A stretch of 35,892 bases of DNA, taken from NCBI GenBank assembly GCA_900101355.1, contig FMUV01000024.1:1-35892 (forward strand). Direction: 5' to 3'. The stretch comes from Ruminococcus sp. YE282 (GTDB lineage Bacteria; Bacillota; Clostridia; Oscillospirales; Acutalibacteraceae). Positions 24,247 to 33,036 of the stretch are shown here, in pieces (the stretch's first letter is position 1; each line of letters starts with the position of its first letter). The position numbers and the translations under genes were made by a program. The notes beneath the pieces were generated by a model, which was not told where the DNA came from, did not search any database, and saw nothing but the letters and a program-made list of their open reading frames with translations.

Positions 24247-27129
24247 TTAATTAATCTTTTCAAGCTTATAGCTGACAGAGTCTTCATTTACCTGATAACC
24301 GTATTCGGCAGCCTTACCCTGAACCTTAGTTAAATCCCATTCAGAATCTTTTGGAATATAAGCATATTTCGGTGTATTCTCAGGATTTACTTCGTAATAA
24401 GTAAGAAGTCTGTTGAAGCTTGGAACGTTTTCAGACATCCATGCTGACAGTGTGCCGAACGGATAATTCTTTACCGAAAGATAAGCCCAAGTTTTGTTGC
24501 TTAAAAACAAAATTTTATCCGGTTCCTTGTTGCTGTAATAGGAGTTAATGTCGTTATATATTTTTTCGTAATTATCGCAGTTTGTTGGATTGGTATATAT
24601 GCCCTTTGCAGGACCGTCATTAATTTTGCTTACAAGAGTTGACGGGTCTCCAAACTCCCAAAAACAGTGATTTGCCTTTATAGAAATTTGAAGCGCACCT
24701 TGAAGGAATATCATAAATCCCGCTGTTACAAATGCAGCACGTTTTATCCAGAGCGCATATGTTATATTGTCAGGAGTTTCTTGCATTTCTTTTATTAGCT
24801 GAGCAATGAAGATATAACTTGCAAGGTTTGTGGAAGCCATAGCCATTGAAATAACATAGAAATACTGGTTTGAAGTGCAATGGATACAGAATGAGTAAAT
24901 AATTCCTATTATAAACAGCGCAGCAAACAATTCTTTAGGCTTATTTTTGCATAGTGTGTATGAAGTGATTCCTATGAATATCAGAGGATACATAATAGCA
25001 TTATATGTTGATGATACCATATTCGGCACTATTAAAACGTAGCTGAATATAACAATTGATGCTGTGATTGTAAGATAAGGTGCTCTGTGAAGGCTTCTTT
25101 TTCTGTCAATTAGCATTACAATAAACATTGCCAAGTATGAATAAACGCATACTTTAAACAGAGCAATTGAGTTGACAGTAGTATCAAAATATGTTGTGAA
25201 TTTTTTGAATAGCGGAATTGACGGATGCTCCGGGTCAGTCATAAGATATGGGAAGTTTCTCAGTATATCACCAAAACTTGCTTTTGAAAGCACAAAAATT
25301 ACAAATATCAGTGCAAGTATAGCTGCGCCCAATGTAAAGAACAAGAATGTCTTTAATGAGAAAAGTTCAGACTTAAGTATAAATTTTGAGTCTCTCTTTT
25401 TAATTATTATATGTACTAAAACACAAATTGCATATAATACATAAGCTATCATAAGATATGGACAACATAAAACAGAAGCTGCAAAGGTAAGTCCGCTTAT
25501 AATCAGCGGCAGTTTCTTTTTATAATTCGTTGTTCCCATAATTGCACCGGTTACAGCAATAAAGTCAACGCCCATTGAGTCATAATTCATTGCCATAATA
25601 TTGTAAGGCGTGTAAATAAAGAATAAAACGCTTGCAAATACAGAAATGTATCCGAATTTTCTAAATCTTGTATAAATTACAATTGAAATTATCGCATGGA
25701 ACACTACATAGGTAAATCTTGCGGCAAGAATAATACCTTCGGTGGATTGTGTAATAGTCTCATATATCCATACAAACGGCACTAAAAGCAATCCCGAAAG
25801 CTGAGATAAATGCCATTCGTCGGTAAACAAAGCGTCTCCGTGAATTAGTCTGTGCGGAATAGTAAGGTAAAACGCCTCATCACTTCCGCCAAATCCATAT
25901 TTGCATTTCCAAAATGCAAACAAAATTCCGCCTAAAAGCAAAACTATAAACAGGCAATCCTGCCATTTATATTTATCTTTCTTAAGGCGTTGTTCTTTGA
26001 CAAACTCAGATATTTTGTTATAAGCAAGTATTATCCAATTTGTAAGCAATTTTAAAACTGCGGAACTCATTGCAGAACAAACAAATACAATTGGTACCGT
26101 AACAAAGTAGTATGGAAGTCTGTCAGTCATTAACGGTACTTTTTGGCACAAAATCGGATAAACCATTGAATCAAATATAAAAGAAAGTAAATATATTCCC
26201 AAAGCAAGGTCTGACAGCTTCCAAAGAAAGGTTTTGGTTGCTTTTTTTATATTATCGGTTTTGATTCTTTTAAGTAACGAAAACAGCAGAATGGTGAGAA
26301 CATACGGTTCTATTCCGTACCAATATAAATATGAGCCGGATTTAAATGTCGTTCCATAGCTTCTGTAAAAGTTGAATGTGCCGAAGATTACTGTTGAAGC
26401 TATTAAAAGGGCAAATAATGTGCGGGTACGGAACTTAAGACCGTATTCACGCAAATAGCAGCCGGTAAAATAATACGCAACCGGATAAAATCCAATCCAC
26501 CAGTTTGGAATAAGCTTTTGAAATTCATCTGAGGTAGTAGGATCTGCCCACCAATTAAGAGATCCAAAATTGAAAATGTTAAATACTGACGGTATAATGG
26601 TCAGAAATACGAAAGTAAAAACCAATACTTGTTTGTCCCTTTTATTTGTCAGTTTGTTGTAAGCAAGATTTAAGAAAGGAGCAATTAAAAATAAACCGAT
26701 GTACATTTCAATGTACCACGAGTAATTTGCCCCGGTGAAGTCAAATATGCCCAAAATAACAGATTTAAATGTAAACTCGGCACCGTCATGGACTGCTTTA
26801 AATATCATACAGGCGAGTGCCGAAAGCACATAAATAATCAGTGTGTTTACAATTCCCTTATAATACTTTTTACTTAGGGTCTTTCGACACATAAGATAAC
26901 CGGTAAGAACCATAAACATAGGAACGCAAACCGAGAAAAATGTGCGCATAAGCACCATAATATACATTGGTTTGCCTTGAACAGTTTGACTGTAAAATCC
27001 GTTATGCAGGAAAAAATGCACAGAAAGTACAGTTGCAACCGCAACAATACGAATAATATCCAGCGAACTGTCTCTTCCCTTTTGTTTAGGCTTTAGTCTG
27101 TTGGCCTTAATTGCTTTGTTAGCCTTCAT
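24247..27129 (-). CDS. Membrane fusion protein: acyltransferase 3 plus GT-C-like glycosyltransferase
   Basis: A 960-residue polytopic protein in two parts. Residues 20-370 are an acyltransferase-3 domain (OafA/WecH-like): SLDIIRIVAVATVLSVHFF opens the first helix with the conserved His, and about ten helices follow. After a basic linker (KEQRLKKDKYKW), residues 390-850 form a second set of about ten helices. This half begins GGSDEAFYLTIPHRLIHGDA, the acidic first-loop motif seen in GT-C/PMT enzymes that use polyprenyl-phosphate sugars. A soluble extracytoplasmic domain ends the protein. The ATG at 27129 has AGG nine bases upstream; a second ATG at 27138 lacks spacing. No terminator was seen. 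The polyprenyl-phosphate glycosyltransferase upstream is a plausible donor supplier. Confidence 0.78.
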   Translation of the reverse strand: MKANKAIKANRLKPKQKGRDSSLDIIRIVAVATVLSVHFFLHNGFYSQTVQGKPMYIMVLMRTFFSVCVPMFMVLTGYLMCRKTLSKKYYKGIVNTLIIYVLSALACMIFKAVHDGAEFTFKSVILGIFDFTGANYSWYIEMYIGLFLIAPFLNLAYNKLTNKRDKQVLVFTFVFLTIIPSVFNIFNFGSLNWWADPTTSDEFQKLIPNWWIGFYPVAYYFTGCYLREYGLKFRTRTLFALLIASTVIFGTFNFYRSYGTTFKSGSYLYWYGIEPYVLTILLFSLLKRIKTDNIKKATKTFLWKLSDLALGIYLLSFIFDSMVYPILCQKVPLMTDRLPYYFVTVPIVFVCSAMSSAVLKLLTNWIILAYNKISEFVKEQRLKKDKYKWQDCLFIVLLLGGILFAFWKCKYGFGGSDEAFYLTIPHRLIHGDALFTDEWHLSQLSGLLLVPFVWIYETITQSTEGIILAARFTYVVFHAIISIVIYTRFRKFGYISVFASVLFFIYTPYNIMAMNYDSMGVDFIAVTGAIMGTTNYKKKLPLIISGLTFAASVLCCPYLMIAYVLYAICVLVHIIIKKRDSKFILKSELFSLKTFLFFTLGAAILALIFVIFVLSKASFGDILRNFPYLMTDPEHPSIPLFKKFTTYFDTTVNSIALFKVCVYSYLAMFIVMLIDRKRSLHRAPYLTITASIVIFSYVLIVPNMVSSTYNAIMYPLIFIGITSYTLCKNKPKELFAALFIIGIIYSFCIHCTSNQYFYVISMAMASTNLASYIFIAQLIKEMQETPDNITYALWIKRAAFVTAGFMIFLQGALQISIKANHCFWEFGDPSTLVSKINDGPAKGIYTNPTNCDNYEKIYNDINSYYSNKEPDKILFLSNKTWAYLSVKNYPFGTLSAWMSENVPSFNRLLTYYEVNPENTPKYAYIPKDSEWDLTKVQGKAAEYGYQVNEDSVSYKLEKIN

Positions 27130-27226
27130 TTGTACCATCCTATTCTTTAGAACTTATAATAATATATAATTAAGATTAACATAAAATCAGAAATATTACA
27201 ACAAAAACAACTATATTTATCCAAAA

Positions 27227-27258
27227 AAATAAGTGTCCGATAATACGAACACTTATTT
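27227..27258 (-). terminator. Terminator after the family 2 glycosyltransferase
   Basis: Ten-base perfect arms AAATAAGTGT and ACACTTATTT (27227-27236, 27249-27258) and, on the minus strand, a following run of T. It lies 28 bases past the stop of the gene starting at 28230, so the fusion gene downstream is probably transcribed separately. Confidence 0.8.
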
Positions 27259-27285
27259 GATAAATTTTACTTTATATATTGTAAA

Positions 27286-28230
27286 TTAATCCTCAAGGAA
27301 TTCCTCAACAATATATCTTGGGCGACGCTTGGTTTCAAGATATATTTTTCCGATGTATTCACCGATTACACCGATTGCAAGAAGCTGTAATCCGCCTAAT
27401 GCCCAAATTGAACAAAGGGTACTTGCCCATCCGCTTACGGTAGCACCTATGAAGAATCTTACAAGTGAGTAAACTATAATGACAAGGCTGATTGCAAATA
27501 TTATAGCGCCAAGCCAAGTAATCATTCTAATTGGCTGAATACTTAGTGATGTGATTCCTTCCCAGGCAAGTGCAAGCATCTTTTTAAGCGGATATTTACT
27601 TTCGCCTGCAAGGCGTTCGGCACGCTCGTATTTTACCACATCCGATTTATAACCTACAAGCGGAACCATTCCTCTCAGGAATATATTGGTTTCTTTATAC
27701 ATTGAGAAAGCTTCAAGTGCACGTTTGCTCATAAGTCTGAAGTCAGCGTGGTTAAAAATTACCTTTGCTCCCATTTTATTTAGAATTTTATAGAAAGCTT
27801 CAGCGGTAAAGCGCTTAAAGAAAGTATCGGTTGCACGCTTTGAACGCACACCGTATACCACATCGCATCCGTTCTCATATTTTTCAACCATTTCGTCAAA
27901 AACATTTATGTCATCCTGCAAATCGGCATCAATTGATATTACTGCGTCTGCTTTGTCTTTCAATGTCATAAGACCACAAAGCAAAGCGTTTTGATGACCT
28001 CTGTTGCGTGTAAGTTTTATTCCTTGGAAAACCGGATTTTCTTTGTGAAGCTCGGAAATTGTGCTCCAAGTTTTGTCTTTAGAGCCATCATCAATAAAAA
28101 CAATTTTGCTGTCAGGAGAAATTTTGCCCTCTGCCATCATTTCGTTATATTTATTATTAAGTTTTTCAGCAGAATCCCTTAAAACTTCCTCTTCATTATA
28201 ACAAGGAATTGCTAAATACAATTTCGTCAT
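27286..28230 (-). CDS. Polyprenyl-phosphate glycosyltransferase, GtrB/CsbB type
   Basis: Family 2 glycosyltransferase of 314 residues that would transfer a sugar from a nucleotide donor to undecaprenyl phosphate on the cytoplasmic face. The GT-A domain starts LAIPCYNEEEVLRDSA, has VFIDDGSKDKTW and the metal motif SIDADLQDD, with HADFRLMSKRAL later. Two C-terminal helices (MITWLGAIIFAISLVIIVYS and WALGGLQLLAIGVIGEYIG) anchor it, ending GKIYLETKRRPRYIVEE as in GtrB, CsbB and YkoT. AAGGAG precedes the ATG. Such enzymes work with a GT-C partner that uses the lipid-linked sugar outside the cell, and the next gene supplies a candidate. No GtrA-like flippase is in the window. Confidence 0.92.
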   Translation of the reverse strand: MTKLYLAIPCYNEEEVLRDSAEKLNNKYNEMMAEGKISPDSKIVFIDDGSKDKTWSTISELHKENPVFQGIKLTRNRGHQNALLCGLMTLKDKADAVISIDADLQDDINVFDEMVEKYENGCDVVYGVRSKRATDTFFKRFTAEAFYKILNKMGAKVIFNHADFRLMSKRALEAFSMYKETNIFLRGMVPLVGYKSDVVKYERAERLAGESKYPLKKMLALAWEGITSLSIQPIRMITWLGAIIFAISLVIIVYSLVRFFIGATVSGWASTLCSIWALGGLQLLAIGVIGEYIGKIYLETKRRPRYIVEEFLED

Positions 28231-28300
28231 AATAAGTCTCCTTATAAATAATCAAAAATTCAAGTTAGTTACATAGTTAACAACTACACATATATTTATT

Positions 28301-28329
28301 ATATTAATACTGACAAATTAAAAAGTCAA
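28301..28329 (-). promoter_or_regulatory. Promoter of the family 2 glycosyltransferase
   Basis: On the minus strand TTGACT (28329-28324), a 17-base spacer and TAATAT (28306-28301), about 71 bases before the start codon. Confidence 0.55.
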
Positions 28330-28387
28330 GAATTATCTGCTTTTGTAACATAATGTAATGAAAATTCGTCAAATTTTAAAAATCCTC

Positions 28388-28416
28388 TTGTAAACAAAAA
28401 ATATTTGTATTATAAT
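28388..28416 (+). promoter_or_regulatory. pfkA promoter
   Basis: TTGTAA (28388-28393), a 17-base spacer and TATAAT (28411-28416), 33 bases before the ATG, divergent from the glycosyltransferase promoter. Confidence 0.68.
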
Positions 28417-28448
28417 ATCAATGTTAATAACCTAACGGAGGTAGTACT

Positions 28449-29417
28449 ATGTCTGAAAAATCTATTGCAGTTTTAACAAGCGGCGGTGATGCTCCCGGTA
28501 TGAATGCGGCTGTAAGGTCTGTCGTTCGTGCTGGTATAAATAAAGGTATGAAAGTATACGGTGTTTACCGTGGATATAACGGTCTTTTGAACGGTGATGT
28601 TCAGGAGATGAATTTACGCAGCGTTTCCGAAATAATCGGAAATGGCGGAACAATGCTCTACACAGCCCGCAGTGAGGAGTTTGCAACACCTGCAGGTATT
28701 AAAAAAGCTGCTGACTTTTGCAGAAGCATCGGAATCAGCGGTGTGGTTGTAATCGGCGGTGACGGTTCATTTAGAGGTGCACGTGCTCTTACTAACGCAG
28801 GAATCAATTGTATCGGCGTTCCGGGTACAATTGATAATGATATTGCTTGTTCTGAATATACAGTAGGATTTGACACAGCAATGAATACTGCTATTCAGAT
28901 GGTTGACAGAATCAGAGATACAGCTCAATCCCACGACCGCTGCTCAATTGTTGAGGTTATGGGCAGACGTTGCGGCGATATTGCTCTCCAAACCGGTATT
29001 GCTACTGGTGCAACTGCAATTCTTGTTCCTGAAGTTGAATACAATATTGAACGTGATGTAATTACAAGAATTGTAAATACTCAGAAAACAGGTAAAAAGC
29101 ATTTTATCATTGTTGTTGCAGAAGGTGTCGGTGGAGTTAACGACCTTGCTAAGTACATTGAACAACGTCTCGGAATTGAAACCAGAGCAACCGTTCTCGG
29201 TCATGTACAGCGCGGCGGTTCCCCAACACTTCGTGACAGAGTTGTTGCAAGTGAAATGGGATATAAAGCTGTTCAGCTTCTTGATAAAAATATCGGTAAC
29301 CGTGTTGTTGTTATGCGTAACGGCAAAATTACCGACCTTGATATTAACGAAGCTCTTGATATGGAACGTGTGTTTGACCTTGAACTTTACAAAATTGCAA
29401 TGACAATTTCTATTTGA
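28449..29417 (+). CDS. pfkA: ATP-dependent 6-phosphofructokinase
   Basis: Commits fructose 6-phosphate to glycolysis. N-terminal VLTSGGDAPGMNAAVRSVVR binds ATP phosphates. GGDGSFRGA has the small glycine typical of ATP-using rather than pyrophosphate-using enzymes. The catalytic Asp is in GVPGTIDNDI (near 127), EVMGRRCGDIAL follows, and LGHVQRGGSPT binds substrate. At 322 residues it is the bacterial group I length. CGGAGG precedes the ATG. It is monocistronic, not paired with pyruvate kinase as in many Firmicutes. Confidence 0.97.
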   Translation: MSEKSIAVLTSGGDAPGMNAAVRSVVRAGINKGMKVYGVYRGYNGLLNGDVQEMNLRSVSEIIGNGGTMLYTARSEEFATPAGIKKAADFCRSIGISGVVVIGGDGSFRGARALTNAGINCIGVPGTIDNDIACSEYTVGFDTAMNTAIQMVDRIRDTAQSHDRCSIVEVMGRRCGDIALQTGIATGATAILVPEVEYNIERDVITRIVNTQKTGKKHFIIVVAEGVGGVNDLAKYIEQRLGIETRATVLGHVQRGGSPTLRDRVVASEMGYKAVQLLDKNIGNRVVVMRNGKITDLDINEALDMERVFDLELYKIAMTISI

Positions 29418-29436
29418 TAATATTTTTACAAATTTC

Positions 29437-29466
29437 AGGGCGGACTTAGTTCGCCCTTGTTTTTTA
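29437..29466 (+). terminator. pfkA terminator
   Basis: AGGGCG and CGCCCT arms (29437-29442, 29452-29457), extendable by two weak pairs, followed by TGTTTTTTAT. It is 20 bases past the pfkA stop. Confidence 0.82.
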
Positions 29467-29513
29467 TAGTTTGGCTTGTTTAGAATGTTTATTTTCCTGA
29501 AAGGAATTATGAT

Positions 29514-30959
29514 ATGATTGCAAATTATAATAACTTAATTGTTTATTCTGCTTTGATTTCAAATTTTGAAAAACTTGATTTTAAAAATGATGCTTTGGCA
29601 GGAGTCAGAGCTAATTATTTTAATTCCAATAATTCAAGTCAGAATGATAAAACTGATATTGAAATTGATGGTAAGGAATATAATCTTTCATACTTTTTAT
29701 CTGCTAATGAGCCATTATCGTGGAAAATAACCAATAATAACGTTCCCTACCAAACCGTAAAGAAAGAAACAGGCGGTTTGTATTCTGTTATATCTTATAG
29801 CCCAAATGGGATCATTAACAAGAGGCAGTTTTTCGATTCTAAGCATATTTGGGTAAGAACCGAATATTATGATGATAAATTTGAGAATGTATTGTTAGCC
29901 GTTATAGAGCCAATATTTATTTTTGAATATTTTTCAATAAAGTACGACAGATTTTATCCCGACGGTAAAAAACTGACTTCGTATTTATTTCCGTCGGTTA
30001 ACAACCCACACAATATAAGATGTGCAGGTTTAATATATACAAATTACGGTATGTTGTGGCTTGATGAAAAATTCAGACCAAATGATACTGCACTTGACGA
30101 TTTGCCGGGAATGAAGAAAAACGGGTTTAATTTTAGCCCTGAGAATTTTTCCACCTCATTAAATATTGTTAATGCGGTAGATTTGGATAATGCTGAATAT
30201 TTAAAGCCAGTTGAGAATATAGATGATGCAGAGAATGTTCCCTACCCTAACTCTAACGATAGCAATTATTCTGCTTATGATAAAATAGAGCAAATACTTG
30301 TCGAAGCACATAAAACCAATAAAAACTTGTTTGGCGTTGTAGATAACGAAAATCAAGGCAGTTCCGATGATTCTCAAATGACCGATGATTTTCATCTTTC
30401 AGAAATTCCTGATAAATCAAAGGAAAAAGAAGATAAAGATACGGATAATGATAATTACATTAAATTAATACAGGCAAATAAAGCTGAGCCTGACAATTCT
30501 ATTGCTACCGAAACCGGTGAATATCTGTATTACGGACAGCTTGATTCCGATAATTTAAGAACAGGTTGGGGACGTACCGAAACCCCTGAAGGACTTACGT
30601 CTTATGAGGGCAACTATGTTGATGATAAGCGACAAGGCTTTGGAATATGTTATTATAAGAATGGCTCGGTAAACTATGTAGGCGAATGGAATAAGGGCGT
30701 CAGAACCGGTTGCGGCGTTGGATACAGACAAAGCGACGGTACTATGCATATTGGAAAATGGAAATCTAATTTGCCCGAAGAGTGCGGAGCACGCTTCGAC
30801 AAAAACGGCAATTTTCTTGATGTGTGTCAATATACTGATGGAGTCAGAAACGGAAAAAGTGTATCATTTAATGAAAACGGAGATATTGTAATCGGCTTTT
30901 GGGCTGACGGAGAACTTATTTCAGAAAAAACTATTACTGACGGAGAAAATGGTGACTGA
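29514..30959 (+). CDS. MORN-repeat protein of unknown function
   Basis: A 481-residue protein without a signal peptide or membrane segment. Residues 1-240 are a domain I do not recognise, rich in Asn, Asp and aromatics. Residues 245-330 are acidic and probably disordered (SKEKEDKDTDNDN). From about residue 340 come at least four MORN-type repeats: YYGQLDSDNLRTGWGR, YEGNYVDDKRQGFG, YVGEWNKGVRTGCG and IGKWKSNLPEECG, then IGFWADGEL. MORN repeats often mediate membrane-lipid or protein binding. AAAGGA precedes the ATG. The gene overlaps the MscS channel gene by 11 bases, so the two are co-transcribed and probably coupled, which hints at a role near the membrane or the channel. Confidence 0.8.
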   Translation: MIANYNNLIVYSALISNFEKLDFKNDALAGVRANYFNSNNSSQNDKTDIEIDGKEYNLSYFLSANEPLSWKITNNNVPYQTVKKETGGLYSVISYSPNGIINKRQFFDSKHIWVRTEYYDDKFENVLLAVIEPIFIFEYFSIKYDRFYPDGKKLTSYLFPSVNNPHNIRCAGLIYTNYGMLWLDEKFRPNDTALDDLPGMKKNGFNFSPENFSTSLNIVNAVDLDNAEYLKPVENIDDAENVPYPNSNDSNYSAYDKIEQILVEAHKTNKNLFGVVDNENQGSSDDSQMTDDFHLSEIPDKSKEKEDKDTDNDNYIKLIQANKAEPDNSIATETGEYLYYGQLDSDNLRTGWGRTETPEGLTSYEGNYVDDKRQGFGICYYKNGSVNYVGEWNKGVRTGCGVGYRQSDGTMHIGKWKSNLPEECGARFDKNGNFLDVCQYTDGVRNGKSVSFNENGDIVIGFWADGELISEKTITDGENGD

Positions 30960-31758
30960 AGAATCTATAAATAAATTTAATGAATTTTTGTCGGCTGCGG
31001 CTTTAAAGCTGTTTTTATTGGCACTTGTGGCAGTTATAGGATGTTTGATTGTAAGATTTATTATGATGCTTTTTAAAAAGGTACTTAAAAAGTCAAAAAT
31101 CGAGCATACAACTAAAACGTTCATATTCTCATTTACAAAGATAATACTGTATTTTATTGTTGCAATAACAGCTCTTTCCACAATAGGAGTTAATGTTTCA
31201 TCACTGCTTACAGCCCTTGGAGCGGCAGCACTAACCGCAGGACTTGCACTTCAGGATAATCTTAAAAATTTTGTAAGCGGAATGGTGATTTTGCTTAATA
31301 AACCATTCGTTGCAGGTGACGTTTTGGAATTTGAAGATTTGACAGGCAGCGTTGAGTCAATTAATGTGTTCTATACTACGTTAAAGTCACTTGATGATAA
31401 AATTGTACGTATTCCAAATTCTAAGCTGACATCTAATAATGTTGTCAATTGCACTATTGGCGATAAAAGAAAGATGTTTTTAAAATATACGGTTAGTTAT
31501 GAGGACGATTTATTAAAGGTAAGAAAAGTTATAATGGAACTCATAAATGATTCCGAACTTATTTTAAAAGATCCGGAACCTGCCGTTTGTGTCGGAAAGC
31601 ACCTTGACAGCGGAATTGAAATAATCGTAAAATTCTGGGTAAATCCTGACAATTATTTTAATGTATATTATTATATGCAGGAAAATGTAAAACTCGCTTT
31701 TGATAATAATGGAATAACTATCCCATATCCTCATATAGTTGTAAAAAATGATAAATAA
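30949..31758 (+). CDS. mscS: Small-conductance mechanosensitive channel, MscS family
   Basis: Membrane channel of 269 residues that releases solutes on hypo-osmotic shock. Helix one is LKLFLLALVAVIGCLIVRFI and helix two ILYFIVAITALSTIGV. The pore helix TALGAAALTAGLALQDNLKN carries the Gly/Ala-packed pattern of MscS, followed by the beta domain (PFVAGDVLEFEDLTGSVESI; RIPNSKLTSNNVVN). The C-terminal alpha/beta vestibule domain is complete. Length and three-helix layout match Escherichia coli MscS. GGAG is within the end of the MORN gene, and the ATG overlaps that gene. A strong terminator follows. Confidence 0.95.
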   Translation: MVTEESINKFNEFLSAAALKLFLLALVAVIGCLIVRFIMMLFKKVLKKSKIEHTTKTFIFSFTKIILYFIVAITALSTIGVNVSSLLTALGAAALTAGLALQDNLKNFVSGMVILLNKPFVAGDVLEFEDLTGSVESINVFYTTLKSLDDKIVRIPNSKLTSNNVVNCTIGDKRKMFLKYTVSYEDDLLKVRKVIMELINDSELILKDPEPAVCVGKHLDSGIEIIVKFWVNPDNYFNVYYYMQENVKLAFDNNGITIPYPHIVVKNDK

Positions 31759-31787
31759 ATCGGGCAAAATTTTAGAATAAAAAGATT

Positions 31788-31831
31788 AACCTTCTATGAC
31801 AGAACCGTTGTACTGTCATAGAAGGTTTTGT
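31788..31831. terminator. Bidirectional terminator between mscS and the esterase
   Basis: Perfect 14-base arms (31788-31801, 31814-31827) around a 12-base loop. T follows on the plus strand and the minus strand also runs into T-rich sequence, so it can serve both convergent genes. Confidence 0.85.
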
Positions 31832-31865
31832 TATGACAAGAGATTACGCAGATATTATAATGTAC

Positions 31866-32855
31866 TTATTTAAATATTTTACTCAAGAAATTATAAAAAC
31901 ATTGTCTCCAAAATATATGATTATGTTCATATCCGTCAACATAATCTGTTTGATTTTTAATGCCCATTTCGTCAAACACCTGCTTATAATATAATGTGCA
32001 GTCTATATTCCACGGGTCCTCACTGCCAACAGCAAGATATAAATAAAATGGAGTATTTTCATCCGTAGGTTGAGGAAATTCCTCAAGATACGGTGTGTTC
32101 CAGTATGTTCCTTTGTAAAACTCTGTCGGAATTATGCCCGGGTCAGGCGCAAATGAAGCAATATAACCAAACTTGTCAAGCCATTTAAAACCTGTGCAGA
32201 GTGACTTGGCTCCGCCTTCCGACATACCTGCAACTGCGGTGTTTTCCCTACCTGTTTTAACCGAATAATTATCTTCGATAAACGGCATAAGGTCTTTTGC
32301 AACATCATCAATTGCTTTATCGTAAATATAGCGCAATTCTTCATCTGATTTCTCTGCTTTTTCACTCTGCTTGTCAGTATACATATCAACATTAACGATA
32401 ATTTGCGGTACGGCCAAATTGTCATGCAACATATTTCCGTAAAGAAGTGTTACATACGAATCATCGTCAATTTGATCGCTATGACTGCCGCCAAAGCCGT
32501 GAAAAATATACATAACAGGATATTGATTATTTTCATTGTAACCTGCAGGCAAAAGAATATTGCATTGTTTGTTGTCGCCGGCGGTTTGCGAATAATAAGT
32601 AACATCTTTTAAAACTGTACCATAGTCAACGTCATTGCGTTTTTCAAACATTTCTTCACCTATATCATATTTATTTTCAGTTAAATAAGGATTAAACTTG
32701 TCATCATCGCTTTTGTTTGTCACAGATTGAGTTAGGTTGGCATTCTGTGTTTGTGTACTGCTGTCTGTTTCTGTGCTTTGAGCGGAATTACAGCCATAGA
32801 GGCTAAATGAACAGATTAAAATTATTGATAAAATCAATGAGAATATTTTTTTCAT
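31866..32855 (-). CDS. Secreted lipoprotein esterase, CE1-like alpha/beta hydrolase
   Basis: A 329-residue surface lipoprotein. The signal peptide KKIFSLILSIILICSFSLYGC ends in a lipobox with Cys near residue 22, then a Ser/Thr/Gln-rich linker. The hydrolase domain resembles the putative esterase family that includes feruloyl and acetyl xylan esterases: NILLPAGYNENNQYPVMYIF, HGFGGSHSD, nucleophile elbow AGMSEGGAKS near residue 210, and a late His in GYEHNHIFWRQC. A role in trimming plant polysaccharide side chains would suit a gut bacterium, but no glycan-degradation genes are beside it. The ATG at 32855 has AAGGAGATG upstream; an ATG three codons earlier overlaps that site. Confidence 0.85.
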   Translation of the reverse strand: MKKIFSLILSIILICSFSLYGCNSAQSTETDSSTQTQNANLTQSVTNKSDDDKFNPYLTENKYDIGEEMFEKRNDVDYGTVLKDVTYYSQTAGDNKQCNILLPAGYNENNQYPVMYIFHGFGGSHSDQIDDDSYVTLLYGNMLHDNLAVPQIIVNVDMYTDKQSEKAEKSDEELRYIYDKAIDDVAKDLMPFIEDNYSVKTGRENTAVAGMSEGGAKSLCTGFKWLDKFGYIASFAPDPGIIPTEFYKGTYWNTPYLEEFPQPTDENTPFYLYLAVGSEDPWNIDCTLYYKQVFDEMGIKNQTDYVDGYEHNHIFWRQCFYNFLSKIFK

Positions 32856-32896
32856 AATAATCATCTCCTTTTGAAAAAAGCAATTTATTTAAGATT

Positions 32897-32925
32897 ATTC
32901 TAATTTATTAATCTAACATTTTCAA
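32897..32925 (-). promoter_or_regulatory. Esterase promoter
   Basis: On the minus strand TTGAAA (32925-32920), a 17-base spacer and TAGAAT (32902-32897), 42 bases before the start. Confidence 0.6.
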
Positions 32926-32929
32926 GCCC

Positions 32930-32958
32930 TTGACAATAATATTAAATAAATGTAAGAT
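32930..32958 (+). promoter_or_regulatory. hemW promoter
   Basis: TTGACA (32930-32935), a 17-base spacer and TAAGAT (32953-32958). The two divergent -35 boxes are only 4 bases apart, so the esterase and hemW promoters may compete. About 78 bases lie between the -10 and the ATG. Confidence 0.62.
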
Positions 32959-33036
32959 ATCTAATGGAAAGATTTAATATTTAAAGGTATAGGTAGAAAT
33001 TTTGTTTTCTGCCTTAATATAATTTAAGAGGTTTTT

